Of a stretch of DNA of 64,000 nucleotides, positions 36,600 to 46,854 are shown piece after piece (positions within the stretch are counted from its first letter, which is position 1; every line of letters begins with the position of its first letter). The stretch is from NCBI GenBank assembly GCA_003439945.1, contig QVRM01002126.1, forward strand, positions 124,001 to 188,000, written 5' to 3'. The stretch is from Dermanyssus gallinae. Taxonomy: Eukaryota; Arthropoda; Arachnida; Mesostigmata; Dermanyssidae. The position numbers and the translations under genes were made by a program. Under the pieces are notes generated by a model. That model worked only from the letters and a program-made list of their open reading frames with translations, searched no databases and was not told where the DNA came from.

Positions 36600-38092
36600 G
36601 CCCAGGGTTTTAAACACCGAGATCTCACAAAGTCTAGCCCTGCGGCGGAGTTCTTGGAGAAGCTCTTAATAGCTGCCTGAATGTATTTTTTTTGACGTGA
36701 CGAAGGGCAGAGGAGACCTGATCAGTGTCGGTCATTCTAGGTCCTCGCCATCTAATGGGCGTTGTTGTCGCAAGGTTTCTATACGGTCAATGCCCGGCGT
36801 TAAAGTATATGTGGATACAATAAATCTGGCGGCACCAGAAACATCAGCTTCGGAAAGTTTAATAATGGACTGGCGCAAGGTATTATTTTTAAATAGTCTA
36901 GAAGTCAAGGTGCGAGAATGCGAAGTGTCAAAATGTCTGACAGGCGCATATTTCGAGAGAAATCACGAAGATTGTTGCGGGTGATGACTGAGAGAGATAC
37001 CGTATCGTTGCGGGCGCGGGGGAGGCAAAGCGCTACGGGGGCAAAAGAGAAAAGAACTGTACCATGCTTCAACGTCATTATTAGATGAGACTGCTGAGAG
37101 TACACTGGAGCCTCGGTTACTTGTTTCCTGACTGATTTTTGTACAATTCGGATCAGCCTGATTTGCCCCATAACTGCTTGAATGTCCTCCAAAATGTGTA
37201 CCGGTTGAAAACGAGAAGGCACAGAGGTGGTCGCTATGGAGAAGGAACCGTCAGGGGCGGTCGGGTGCTTAGCTGATTGCCTACGGGCAATACACGCGGC
37301 GTGGCCTTGTTAGGCCACGCCGCGTGTATTGCCTGTCGCATAGTGGACATTTAGTAGTAGATGGAGTGGCGTGTGACGCTGCTCCGTCTTGAGCTGTGCG
37401 ATCGCGATCATGGTCATTCATGATTGTACGATTCATCGTAGATTTTCCACTAGTGGTAGCAACTGTTACAGCGGCTCGAAACGCTCTAATAAGGTTTTGA
37501 ATGAACCGATAAATCTGGGCGTAAGTCTGTAAGAATCTGACACAGTCCAAAGGAAGCGCTTTTGGGGCGTCTACATCCGGAAGCCACGTCGTGTATGTGT
37601 TTATACGTTGATAATAGCGAACCTTCAGGGAACTCTGCTGTAGCTTCGTTTTGGGGTGGTTCTCTTCGGATGTCCCTAGTTCACCAGACGATATACTCTC
37701 CTTCAGTTTGGCTAGGCTCTTTTGCTCGCGGGGCGCAGTCAGTTTTTCCCTACGAGTAAACCCGTCGTCATTTGTCTCAACAGCCTTGTCATCCTCAGCG
37801 CACGTAGAAAATGACGACAACTTTTCACGCTGGAGCCCATGACGCGCTGTTCTGCCGTGACCTTCCGACTACTTGGACCAGGCGCAGGAATGTTCGGTAA
37901 GGATGGGCTCGGTTCACCGAAAACATCACTCGCCGGCGCATCGTGGGTGTTTGATGCAACCATCTTTGCGGCATCGGTGTTATCAGCACAAGTACTCGCG
38001 TCGGCTGAGTTTTGTCGTAACCTAGATACTCGTGGCCTTTTCACGCAATCGATTAGCACAAAGTTGATCATGTCAACCAAGTAAGACTAAAA
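36600..38092 (-). mobile_element. YLDD/RLE retroelement N-terminal region, longest copy
   Basis: Minus strand from 38080 down: MVDMINFVLIDCVKRPR, then (next frame, 37820-37281) a serine/lysine-rich stretch, the LKVRYYQRINTYTTWLP region and a C2H2-like CPLCDRQYTRR; then 37222-36905, and at 36670-36610 QAAIKSFSKNSAAGLDFV entering the RT domain. At least two frameshifts. A perfect inverted repeat (37286-37333) lies just after the zinc-finger codons and is not in the other copies. Confidence 0.55.
37286..37333. repeat. Perfect 21-bp inverted repeat, 6-base loop
   Basis: Arms 37286-37306 and 37313-37333 are exact reverse complements around TTGTTA. A smaller inverted repeat (ATTGCC-TACG-GGCAAT, 37276-37291) overlaps the left arm. 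The other copies (about 3650-3670 and 13535-13550) have a single arm, so this arose by local inverted duplication. Confidence 0.9.
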
Positions 38093-38104
38093 ATATAGTC
38101 AATA

Positions 38105-38865
38105 TAATTTAAATTTTTTTTACAGTTTCAACTGTTTTTTTATTGACATTTCTTGTAGATACATGCACACATTAATTTCAAGCCCCATTAAGCACATAGC
38201 TTGTTCAATGCCCCTTTTATGACACAACAATGTATAATTTATATATGCCATGTTCACCTATTTACAATATATTGCAACATGGTTGTATTTTTATATCACT
38301 TTTAACCAGATACCAAAGTTTCAAGATAATGATCTGAGATCGCATTTGAATTTGAGCAGGGACTTTGTCTGCCTAACCGAGGCCGGTACTTTGTCCCAGT
38401 AGGATGCCCCAATGTGTCCGATTGATAGCTTTGACTGGTTGGAGTTGGCGTGTGACAGAGTAAGCAGGTTTGATGCGTTACTCCTTGTAGATATGGGTTT
38501 TGCTAATGTTGCCAGACCATATAAGTTTAGATGGACTCCAAGGATTATACGCTTAATTTCAATCCATGATGGGTACAGTCGTCGACATTTTGGATCGAAA
38601 ACCGAACTGACGCTGACAGGCCATTAAACATCTCAAACTGTTCGTTCAGCTGTTCATATAAAGCTTTTTCGAAAATCTTAAACATTGGAGGGGGGATACT
38701 GACCGGCCTGTAATTTTCCTTGCTTAGTCTGTCACCGTCTTTAAAAAGTGGTACAACGCGATACAATTTGAGGGCCGTAGGGTAGATCCCCTGGCGTGTC
38801 GACAGATTCATTATGAATGCCACTGCGTCAGCAATAACGTCAACACAGCACACGCATTTAAAAAT
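38105..38865 (-). mobile_element. APE-type LINE, internally deleted copy
   Basis: Counterpart of 13790-15233. The RT start (38853-38570: VVPLFKDGDRLSKENYRPVS) is joined directly to the C-terminal tail (38540-38280). About 700 bases with the FADD block are missing, with the junction at about 38563. Confidence 0.7.
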
Positions 38866-39972
38866 GTAGTATCCACTACCCCCATGACCGGCTGGCGACT
38901 GTTACGAATTTGCCATTTTCTCGCTCAAACAACACACGTCCTCTGGCTGGCTCTCACTAAAGACCACTAACCCATTTATTTGCATATCTCCTTTAATGTC
39001 ACAGATACGCCCGCACATTTAGTGACTTCTCGCGTCTTCGCTACTGGGGTGGTGACATCCTCTATTTGGCGCCATGTATTGAGGCATTGATGCCAACCGA
39101 CGCTGCCTATGCCCGCGCTGCCTAACAGACGCTGCTTTCCTACAAAAATCTAGCGACACTCGCGTGTCTTGAACCCGGCAATTCTACGTGCGAGTCGGCA
39201 TCTTCCCGTCTTGTTGACGGAGTCAGCTGGTTGTGCGTTGGTCTCTCGCGCTAAGAGACCGCGAAGCAACACCAAACGTAAACAAACGCCCGTTGTAATG
39301 ACGTTGTGAATCGAACACGATCGTCTGCATGTATCGCCTGCACGAAACGTAGATGTTTATTGCCAACGACATGTGTATCTCGGCCGATGCATTCGTTGTA
39401 TTGCGGTGTGCAGAACGAGCCACGTGAGCCACGAGTCAATTGCCAGCAATCGTTCTGGTAGCTGGTGATAGCCCTGCTGTTGTTGTTGTGGTGGCGTCTC
39501 TGGCAAAAACCACTGCTACCGTTAGGGTCTTCGGCATCGACAACAACAAAGCAACAACAACAACGACAGTGCCTAGGAAATAACCACCGGTTCGTAGTGG
39601 TTAACGAGTAGTCGTCGAGCGTCAACGACAGACAAACCGGCAGACAGACAGATACATAAAGAGAGACGATCTTAAGTGTTCGTGTTTTTTGTTGTTGTGG
39701 AAATTCAGCTTGAAGGCTGCGATCGGCTGCAGAACATCAGCAGCAGCATCTGCAAGTTCCTAAGTTCGTGCCAGTGGTTCTACGAGTGGTGCTTGGCTCT
39801 GCACACCGTCGCCACCCCGGTATTCAACAACAGCAAACGACCAACCAATCAGTTAAGCTACTAACCAACCAGTCTGTCTCACAACACACGATTAGTGATT
39901 CAGTTTGTTAGTTAGATAAGGAAGCAGCCAACGGTGGAGGATGAAGAGGTCGATCTTATATATATATAAATA

Positions 39973-40021
<49 letters not shown>

Positions 40022-40541
40022 CATCTATCGATTGGTATCTTTAGAAATTGGATATTGGAACTGCAACGAGAGGACCATCAATACTATTATTGGTGCTGAC
40101 TGCGGCTTTGCTGCCGATTCTATGATGCTAACTGTTCTGTCTCTACAGGCAGACTACTTTATAGACGAGGACGGAGGACGGACAGGCGACGGTGGTCACC
40201 TTATTGGCGTGGCGTGACAACTTCTCGTTGACGAACGATAGATAGGTTTCGTCTTGAGGTGGCTGCCTATGAGGTAGACGACAACTGCGACGACGAGGCG
40301 GTGATCGGGCCACTGGCCACGAGGTGTTCTCGGTGGGTCATACCAACTCGATTCGACTACGAACTTGTTTTGCCACGGCTTGATGTCGACCCATCCGCTC
40401 GTCTAGTTGTTGTTGATACCACCGCCACCACCACCATTCCATCTTACACTATCCTAAATACATCCAATTCTTCACCACCATTTCGAGCAACCCCACCACC
40501 GCCACCTCGACTAACACCACCATCATCATCGACCACCAATC
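38866..40541 (+). promoter_or_regulatory. Upstream region of FEM1-like copy 3
   Basis: Same elements as before copy 2: complementary GTT (39476-39490) and CAA (39539-39568) tracts, a long (AT)n run (39957-40020), a candidate acceptor (AG at 40147-40148) and an upstream ORF (40259-40615) overlapping the gene start in another frame. Confidence 0.5.
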
Positions 40542-42221
40542 ATGTGGATACCGTGCAAGAGCGATCGCAGCCAACGGCGGGACCACATCTTCCGCGAGCT
40601 CAACCAGGAGATTGAACAGGCCAGTACGAACACACGGCTAAGCGCAGCGTTGTGCCACAAACTCGAGCGCTTATCGCTGCAGGAACGCAGCCAGCTGGTG
40701 AACCAGGCGGGCGATGGCTGGACGCCGCTGTTCATCGCCGCCAGGAAAGGCCTCGTCAAGATTGTGCGCTACCTGCTCGAGACGTGCGGCGCCAACCTGG
40801 AGCAGATCGACAAAGTGCCGTTCTACTTTATGGAACAATACGGCACGCCGCTGTGGTGTGCGGCCGTCCACGGTAAAATCGAGGTGTGCCGCGTGCTCGT
40901 AAAGCACGGCGCCGACGTCAACACGATGTCGGACACCGGCTCGACGGCCGTCCACGCGGCGTGCTACATGAGCAACATCGATGTGGTGAAGTTTCTCGTC
41001 AGCCAGGGCGCCGACGTCAACCAGCCCGACCACGAAGGCGGCACCTGCCTTATCTACTCGGTGCAGTCGACGGAGCTGTGCGCGTTCCTGCTCGAGCAGG
41101 GCGCCGACATCAACGCGCGCGACTCGGAGTTCAAGACGGCGCTCCACCACGCCGTGCAGGAGGACCAACTCGAGACGACGAAGCTGCTGCTGAAGCACGG
41201 CGCCGACCACCTGGCGCGCGACATGTGCGGCGACGACGTCCTGCAGACGGCCTGTCTGAAGGGCAGGGACGCGATCGCCGAGTACCTCATCCGGACGATG
41301 AACTACCCGCCCGAGCGGGTGGCCGACGCGCTCGAGTTGCTCGGCGCCAGCTACGTTGACGAGATTCAAGACGAGACGATGGCGCTCAAGTACTGGCGGC
41401 GCGCCGTCACCTACCGCGAGCTGCACAAGATCGAGAAAAAAATCACCGAGCCGCCGCAGAACGTGTTCCTCAACCGCGTGCCGTTCTGCACGCTCGACGA
41501 CGTCAACGCACTCGCGCACGACATGGACGAGATGTGGCTGCAGAGTCTGATCGTTTACGAACGCGTGCTCGGCCCGAGCCACGAGCATTCGATTTCTCAG
41601 CTAATGTGGCGCGGCTCGAAGTACGCCGCCAACATGCAGCACCAGCGCTGCATCGACCTGTTGAAGTACGGCGTCGAGATTCGGTTGAGCATGGACACCG
41701 TGCTGCACCGTCAGACGTGGAACAATCTCCGGTCGCTCATCAAGATTACATTTGACGCGCACGCCAAACACACGCAGGGTCTGCTCGATGCGCCCGTCAG
41801 GCTGAGCGACGTCATGTTCCTGCTCGAGAAGCTCATCGACTGCTTGCCGGCCGTCATGCAGCAGCTCGAGCAGCGGCCCGTCTTCCTCGAGCATCAAGAC
41901 AAGTGGAACGGGTTGCTGAAGGGCGTCATCCGGCTGCTGCACCTGGCCGAAATCCTGCCCAAGTCAGTCGAGAATACCCTGCAGCTCGAGCGGATGACTC
42001 GCAAGTTCGTTGTTGTCAATCCGGTCATGACGAACGGCAACACGCTGCTGCACACGGCTGTCGGGGGGTTGAGGGCGGTGAAATTTCCCCAGCGTTACTC
42101 CTATTTGTACCGCCTGTTGAGTGATCATATGTTTCCCGATCCGGTGACGACGCGGCTGCTGTTGCGGTGTGATATGAGAGCTAAAATCCAATCTATGACA
42201 AAGAGCGAGTATCACCATTAA
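40542..42221 (+). CDS. FEM1-like ankyrin protein, copy 3, truncated with foreign tail
   Basis: 559 residues. Start MWIPCKSDRSQRRD: the second ATG of copy 2 is ATA here, so the first ATG must be used. The six N-terminal ankyrin repeats, the helical middle (DEMWLQSLIVYERVLGPSH, RCIDLLKY) and the beginning of the C-terminal ankyrins (NGNTLLHTAVGG) are intact. After LLLRC (residue 543) the sequence leaves the gene within a codon and enters LINE DNA, adding DMRAKIQSMTKSEYHH before a stop. The last ankyrin repeat and the VHL box (about 100 residues) are lost, so binding to Elongin/CUL2 should fail. The loop between repeats 1 and 2 (40800-40845) is distinct. It may be a decoy receptor or a recent pseudogene; the long intact frame allows either. 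Confidence 0.8.
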   Translation: MWIPCKSDRSQRRDHIFRELNQEIEQASTNTRLSAALCHKLERLSLQERSQLVNQAGDGWTPLFIAARKGLVKIVRYLLETCGANLEQIDKVPFYFMEQYGTPLWCAAVHGKIEVCRVLVKHGADVNTMSDTGSTAVHAACYMSNIDVVKFLVSQGADVNQPDHEGGTCLIYSVQSTELCAFLLEQGADINARDSEFKTALHHAVQEDQLETTKLLLKHGADHLARDMCGDDVLQTACLKGRDAIAEYLIRTMNYPPERVADALELLGASYVDEIQDETMALKYWRRAVTYRELHKIEKKITEPPQNVFLNRVPFCTLDDVNALAHDMDEMWLQSLIVYERVLGPSHEHSISQLMWRGSKYAANMQHQRCIDLLKYGVEIRLSMDTVLHRQTWNNLRSLIKITFDAHAKHTQGLLDAPVRLSDVMFLLEKLIDCLPAVMQQLEQRPVFLEHQDKWNGLLKGVIRLLHLAEILPKSVENTLQLERMTRKFVVVNPVMTNGNTLLHTAVGGLRAVKFPQRYSYLYRLLSDHMFPDPVTTRLLLRCDMRAKIQSMTKSEYHH

Positions 42222-43110
42222 AGTACCTAAGTTTCTGCACAAGCCTTACATGGTTTACTCTATTAAGTACTGTAGAGACATCGAAATACACACAATCAAT
42301 ATTCAGCCTATTATTTATCATAATAGCCCAATCTTGCGTCATTTCAATGAGTTGAACTGCCGTGGATTTGTCTTTAGTAAAACCGTATTAATTCTCATCC
42401 AACAAACCTTTGGATTGAAGGAAGTTAAAAATATGGTCCACTAGCAGTTTTTTAAATATAATACCCTTCTTACGTACAGGAGTTACGACTGACTGTCTAA
42501 AATTATTTGGCACAATGCCATCTTCGTTAGATATACTAAATACAAAAAAAGAGGTTCGGTTACCTCAATCGCTACTAAAAAAATATATATGGGTTATATT
42601 CTGATATATCTAAATATGGACAGGGTACATCGTTGGAAACACTTTCGGGAGCTGAACCCCGTTGGACAATATAAACCGACGAGAAGAAATCTTTAAATGC
42701 GTTTGCTTTAGAAGCGTCATCTACGAGGACTGCCTGAAATATATTTAAAGCCGCAATATTCTCTTTACCGTTTAATCGTCTATTTGCGTATCTAAAGAAC
42801 GACTTTGTGTTTTAAAATCAAGACTAGCTTTATCCATTATACGACGTCGCCTAGTTACCTTGCGCAACTTTTTGTCATACTGCCTATTTGGCTCCTGGTC
42901 TATCAGCCGTTTTAGATTGCTTACATATGTACGTAAATTAGCATTCTTTTTTGACTTGCCATTTCGCTTAGGTACAAATTATTTAATTAGTAAATTTGTC
43001 TGGTAAACAAAGTTATTCTACATTAAAAACTACTTTTTCCAGTTTAAACAAGCAAGTCTACGGCTGCTCATTTTATAGTCCCCCTTATAAATTATAACCT
43101 CCCTCGTCTG
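42168..43110 (-). mobile_element. Jockey/CR1-like LINE fragment joined to copy 3
   Basis: The minus-strand translation gives the linker (KRLIDQEPNRQYDKKLRK), then RT blocks (FRQSVVTPVRKKG, LLVDHIFNFLQSKGLLDEN, YGFTKDKSTAVQLIEMTQD, NIDCVYFDVSTVLNR) with an in-frame stop before YGF. Matches 63480-64000 and the duplicate at 48487-49430. The gene-side end joins GATATGAGAGCTAAAATCC (63073 in the longer copy) to AATCTATGAC (63486 there), so about 400 internal bases are deleted and the true 3' end is absent. This is not a simple retrotransposition junction. Confidence 0.75.
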
Positions 43111-43402
43111 CCGTAGAAGATTCAGTATCAAATAAAATATAAAACGAAAAAAAAGTTCGTAAAATCGATTACTATGAGAGGCTTGACTGTGATCTTTGTA
43201 GTGATAATTGTATCATGCGGATTTTGTATAGTGAGTGTTCGAACGGTGCATCGCATACGCCCGGAGGTACTCTGGTTACTTCTCAGAGAGTTCCGATCCC
43301 TTCCGCTCTCTGACAACTGTGTTGGATTTTGACAGCTGTGTTCGATTTGCCAGCGTCTGCGGCCGGTGGTCGATACGGCTTAGAAGGAGAGCAGCCTGAG
43401 CA

Positions 43403-43474
43403 GTCGTCGTAGTCTAGTGGTTGCGTCGACGACTGCCAGTTGTTGGGCCCCGGGTCAACTCCCGGGAGTGGCAA
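43403..43474 (+). other. tRNA-like sequence before the RLE element
   Basis: 72 bases with an A box TAGTCTAGTGG (matches TRGYnnARnnG) and a B-box-like GGGTCAACTCC. A 7-base loop CTGCCAG closed by CGACGA/TTGTTG would present anticodon GCC (Gly). The T arm has an 8-base loop and the acceptor stem is poor, so it is a tRNA relic or tRNA-derived promoter. The duplicate at 49724-49795 has a perfect B box. Confidence 0.45.
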
Positions 43475-43479
43475 ATTTT

Positions 43480-45600
43480 TTTGTTGTGTTTTTTTTTGGC
43501 GTTCATTTGTTCCAAGGCATTCGGACATTTAGGACGATGCCGGTCGAGTCCAGCGGCAGTAAGCCGCCTGGAAGTTTGGATATCTCCAGGCTCAGGAGCG
43601 CAATCGCCAACGAGACACCAATTGCCGCTCAAGCTGCACTGGCGGCTGACCGACTAGCTGACGTCATTGCCAAAGTAGTTGATGTGCTCAGATGGGGCTC
43701 GCCGCAATCCTGTTTTATGCCACTTATCTTCGGAGCACGGATGTTTGCACTAAAGAAGAAAGATGGATCATTACGCCCGATCGCCTGTTATTCAGTCGTT
43801 TGTCAATTGGCAGCCAAAATCGGCTGTCAATAATAAAAATGCTGTTTCAGCAGCTCTTGGCGACCACCAGCTTGGATTCGCTACCCCTGGCGGTACAGAG
43901 GTAACAGTACACTGTATCCGGTCATTCCTGCAATCGCATAAAGGGCCGACGGTGATGGTCAAGCTGGATTTTCAAAACGCTTTAATAGCGTTTGAAGAGA
44001 CCAGCTACTCCGATCCGTCAAGCCGTGGACACCCTTACTGTTTCACCAAACGAATTTGGCGTACGGTCAGTCATCACATCTGGTCATGTCACATATCACT
44101 ATGCTATCGCAAACAGTCTTCAGCAAAGCGATCCCCTGGGTTCTCCACTTTTCTGTCTGTGTATCAAGGAAATGGTGAATGCACTGAGATCCCCCCTTAA
44201 TGTCTGGTACCTGGATGACGGCGTTCTGGGCGGAGACCTTCCGACAGTACTGGACGATATTCGAAAGTTTATTGACTTTGGTGTGATTAGTGGCCTTACC
44301 CTTAACCCGGGCAAATGTGAAGTATATATTATTAACGAAATTGAACCCTTAAATTTAACGGGCCTTCTTGGCCTACTCCCTGGCGTTCGCATTGTTGACA
44401 AGGCTGATCTAGAGCTGCTAGGTGCGCCCTTTTTGCCAGATGGAATTGTAAAAGCACTAGCCGGCCGGAAGGACAAACTGGACTTTGCCACAGGCAGACT
44501 ACCCCAATTAGGAGCCCACTGTGGACTGTTTCTCCTTAGATCTTGCTTTTCAGCCACGAGGTTAACACGCCTAGTTAGAGGGTGCAATTTATCCTCATTG
44601 CCTGAACTTTTACAGCCCTTCAACGATCTTAGCTTAGCTACTTTAGAGGGGATACTAAATATTCAGCTTACCGCTGTTGCAAGGGATCAGGTAATGCTTC
44701 CGGTCTCTCTAGGCGGCTTAAGTATGGCGGACGCGGTCATGATGGCGGGACCGACAGATTGTCGTCTTTATTCGACTCCCCTCCCGTCGAAAAAACTAAA
44801 CAGAGCAGCTGGATAACCCCCTTGCAAGAAAAGCGATTAGCAACCCTGATCCATACAGCCCCCACGTTGGCTGATAGAGCCAGGCTTCGAGCCGTAAGTA
44901 GTCAAGGGGCTGGAGCTTGGTTACATGCCCTACCTTGTCCGCGAATAGGGACTCTTTTGGATGACGAGACAACGCGCATTAGCACAGGACTGCGGCTTGG
45001 TGTTGACTTAGTCGTTTCTCACCGATGTCGTTGTGGTTACCTAGTGGACGCGTTGGCCCATCATGGCTTGTCATGCGCCTTAAGCGCAGGCCGAAGAGCA
45101 CGCCACTCGGCTTAAAATGACACTTTCTGTCGAGCACTGAGGTCTGCCGGCTTTCCGTGTATACTAGAACCTCCGGGTTTATACAGAGACGATGGAAAAA
45201 GGCCTGACGGCCTTACTCTAACCCCCTTTGAGCGTGGCCGCATGCTTGTTTGGGACGCAGCTGTAACCGACTCATTAGCCCCCCGTAGTCGATGGTCGGT
45301 GCAGAAGCGGACCAGGCAGGCCATGCGTCCAGGTTAGCAGAGGCTAACAAATGTAGAAAATACTCTCACGTTGGTAATCCGCAACAATTTTGTCCGTTGG
45401 CGTTTGAAACAATGGGAGGACCAGGCCCGCTTACACTGAATTTGATTCTGCGCGTGGGCAGATGCCTTAACCTTTCCACGGGAGACTCGGGAGCATCGGA
45501 ATTTTTTTTGAGATCCTGTAACTACACATTAACGCGGAGACAATTTTTCACTCCAAAGTGCTAACATAACAAGTTATATAATAAATTATGTTTATATATA
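43480..45600 (+). mobile_element. YLDD reverse transcriptase / restriction-like endonuclease retroelement
   Basis: Plus strand, broken into frames. RT start 43538-43833 (IAKVVDVLRWGSPQSC, FGARMFALKKKDGSLRPIAC). Next, ALGDHQLGFATPGGTE and VMVKLDFQNAL. In 43992-44816, SLQQSDPLGSPLFCLCIKEM, VWYLDDGVLGGDLP (catalytic YLDD) and LTLNPGKCEV, then a thumb region. In 44759-45115, ADRARLRAVSSQGAGAWLHA, LRLGVDLVV and CRCGYLVDALAHHGLSC (C-x-C...H...C cluster). Then, on the next frame, [20 protein letters not shown] and [10 protein letters not shown], fitting the RPD...D pattern of PD-(D/E)XK endonucleases of R2/R4-type elements. Frameshifts show decay. It ends near an (AT)n-T tract at 45597-45617. Confidence 0.65.
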
Positions 45601-45654
45601 TATATATATTTTTTTTTAACAATTATTAATACAATTTAAAATTTATTTGAAATT

Positions 45655-46854
45655 GTAGTGTCCACCACCCCCATGACCGGCTGGCGATCGTTACGAATTC
45701 GCTATTCTCTTGCTCAAACAACAAACATCCTCTGCCTGGCTCTCACCAAAGTCCACTGACTCATTTATTTGCATACCTCCTTCTAAATCATAGATTTGCC
45801 CGCGCATTTAGTGACTTCCCGCATTTTCGCTACTGGGGTGGTGGCGGCACCCTCTATTTGACGCCATGTCTTTAGGCATTGCCGCCAACCGACGCTGTTT
45901 ATGCCCGCGCTGCCTAACGAACGCTGCTTTCCTACAAAAATCTAGCGACACGCGCGTAACTTGAACCCGGGAATTCTACGTGATCGTCGAGCGTCAACAA
46001 CAGACAAACCGCCAGACAGACAGATACATAAAGAGAGACGATCTAAAGTGTTCGAGTTTTTTGTTGTTGTGCAAATTCAGCTTGAGGGCTGCGATCGGTT
46101 GCAGAACATCAGCAGCAGCAGCATCTGCAAGTTCCTAAGTTCGTACCAGTGGTTCTACGAGTGGTGCTTGGCTCTGCACGCCGTCGCCACACCGGTAGTC
46201 AACAACAGCCACCGACCAACCAATCAGTTAAGCTACTAACCAACCAGTCTGTCTCACAACACACGATTAGTGATTCAGTTTGTTAGTCAGATAAGGAAGC
46301 AGCCAACGGTGGAGGATGAAGAGGTCGATCTTATATATCTTCCTAGCATCTATCGATTGGTAGCTTTAGAAATTGGATATTGGAACTGCAACGAGAGGAC
46401 TATTAATACTATTATTGGTGCTGACTGCGGCTTTGCTGCTGATTCTATGGTGCTAACTGTTCTGTCTCTACAGGCAGACTACTTTATAGACGAGGACGGA
46501 GGACGGTGGTCACCTTATCGGCGTGGCGTGACAACTTCTCGTTGACGAACGATAGATAGGTTTCGTCTCGAGGTGGCTGCCTATGAGGTAGACGACAACT
46601 GCGACGACGAGGCGGTGATCGGGCCACTGGCCACGAGGTGTTCTCGGTGGGTCATACCAACTCGATTCGACTACGAACTTGTTTTGCCACGGCTTAATGT
46701 CGACCCATCCGATCGTCTAGTTGTTGTTGATACCACCGCCACCATCACCATTCCATCTTCCACTATCCAAATACATCCAATTCTTCACCACCAATTCGAG
46801 CAACCCCACCACCGCCACCTTGACCAACATCACCATCATCATCGACCACCGACC
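45655..46854 (+). promoter_or_regulatory. Upstream region of FEM1-like copy 4 (shortened)
   Basis: Same order as before copies 2, 3 and 5, but about 430 bases are missing at 45980 (GAATTCTACGTG joined to ATCGTCGAGCGTC), removing the complementary GTT/CAA tracts. The (AT)n run is reduced to a few bases. The candidate acceptor (46472-46473) is kept. Confidence 0.5.

Larger units (their letters stand above)
29341..42168 (+). repeat. Segmental duplication, block B
   Basis: Second copy of 4974-18540, same orientation, ending where FEM1-like copy 3 breaks. Long stretches such as 29341-30900 and 32150-35800 differ by only scattered substitutions and short indels from block A. Confidence 0.85.
38866..45654 (+). 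repeat. FEM1 tandem unit carrying copy 3
   Basis: About 6.8 kb from the shared boundary GTAGTATCCACTACCCCCAT to the next one at 45655. Contents: upstream region, FEM1-like copy 3, LINE fragment, tRNA-like sequence, RLE element. The next unit (45655-52024, about 6.4 kb) repeats this order. Confidence 0.85.
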
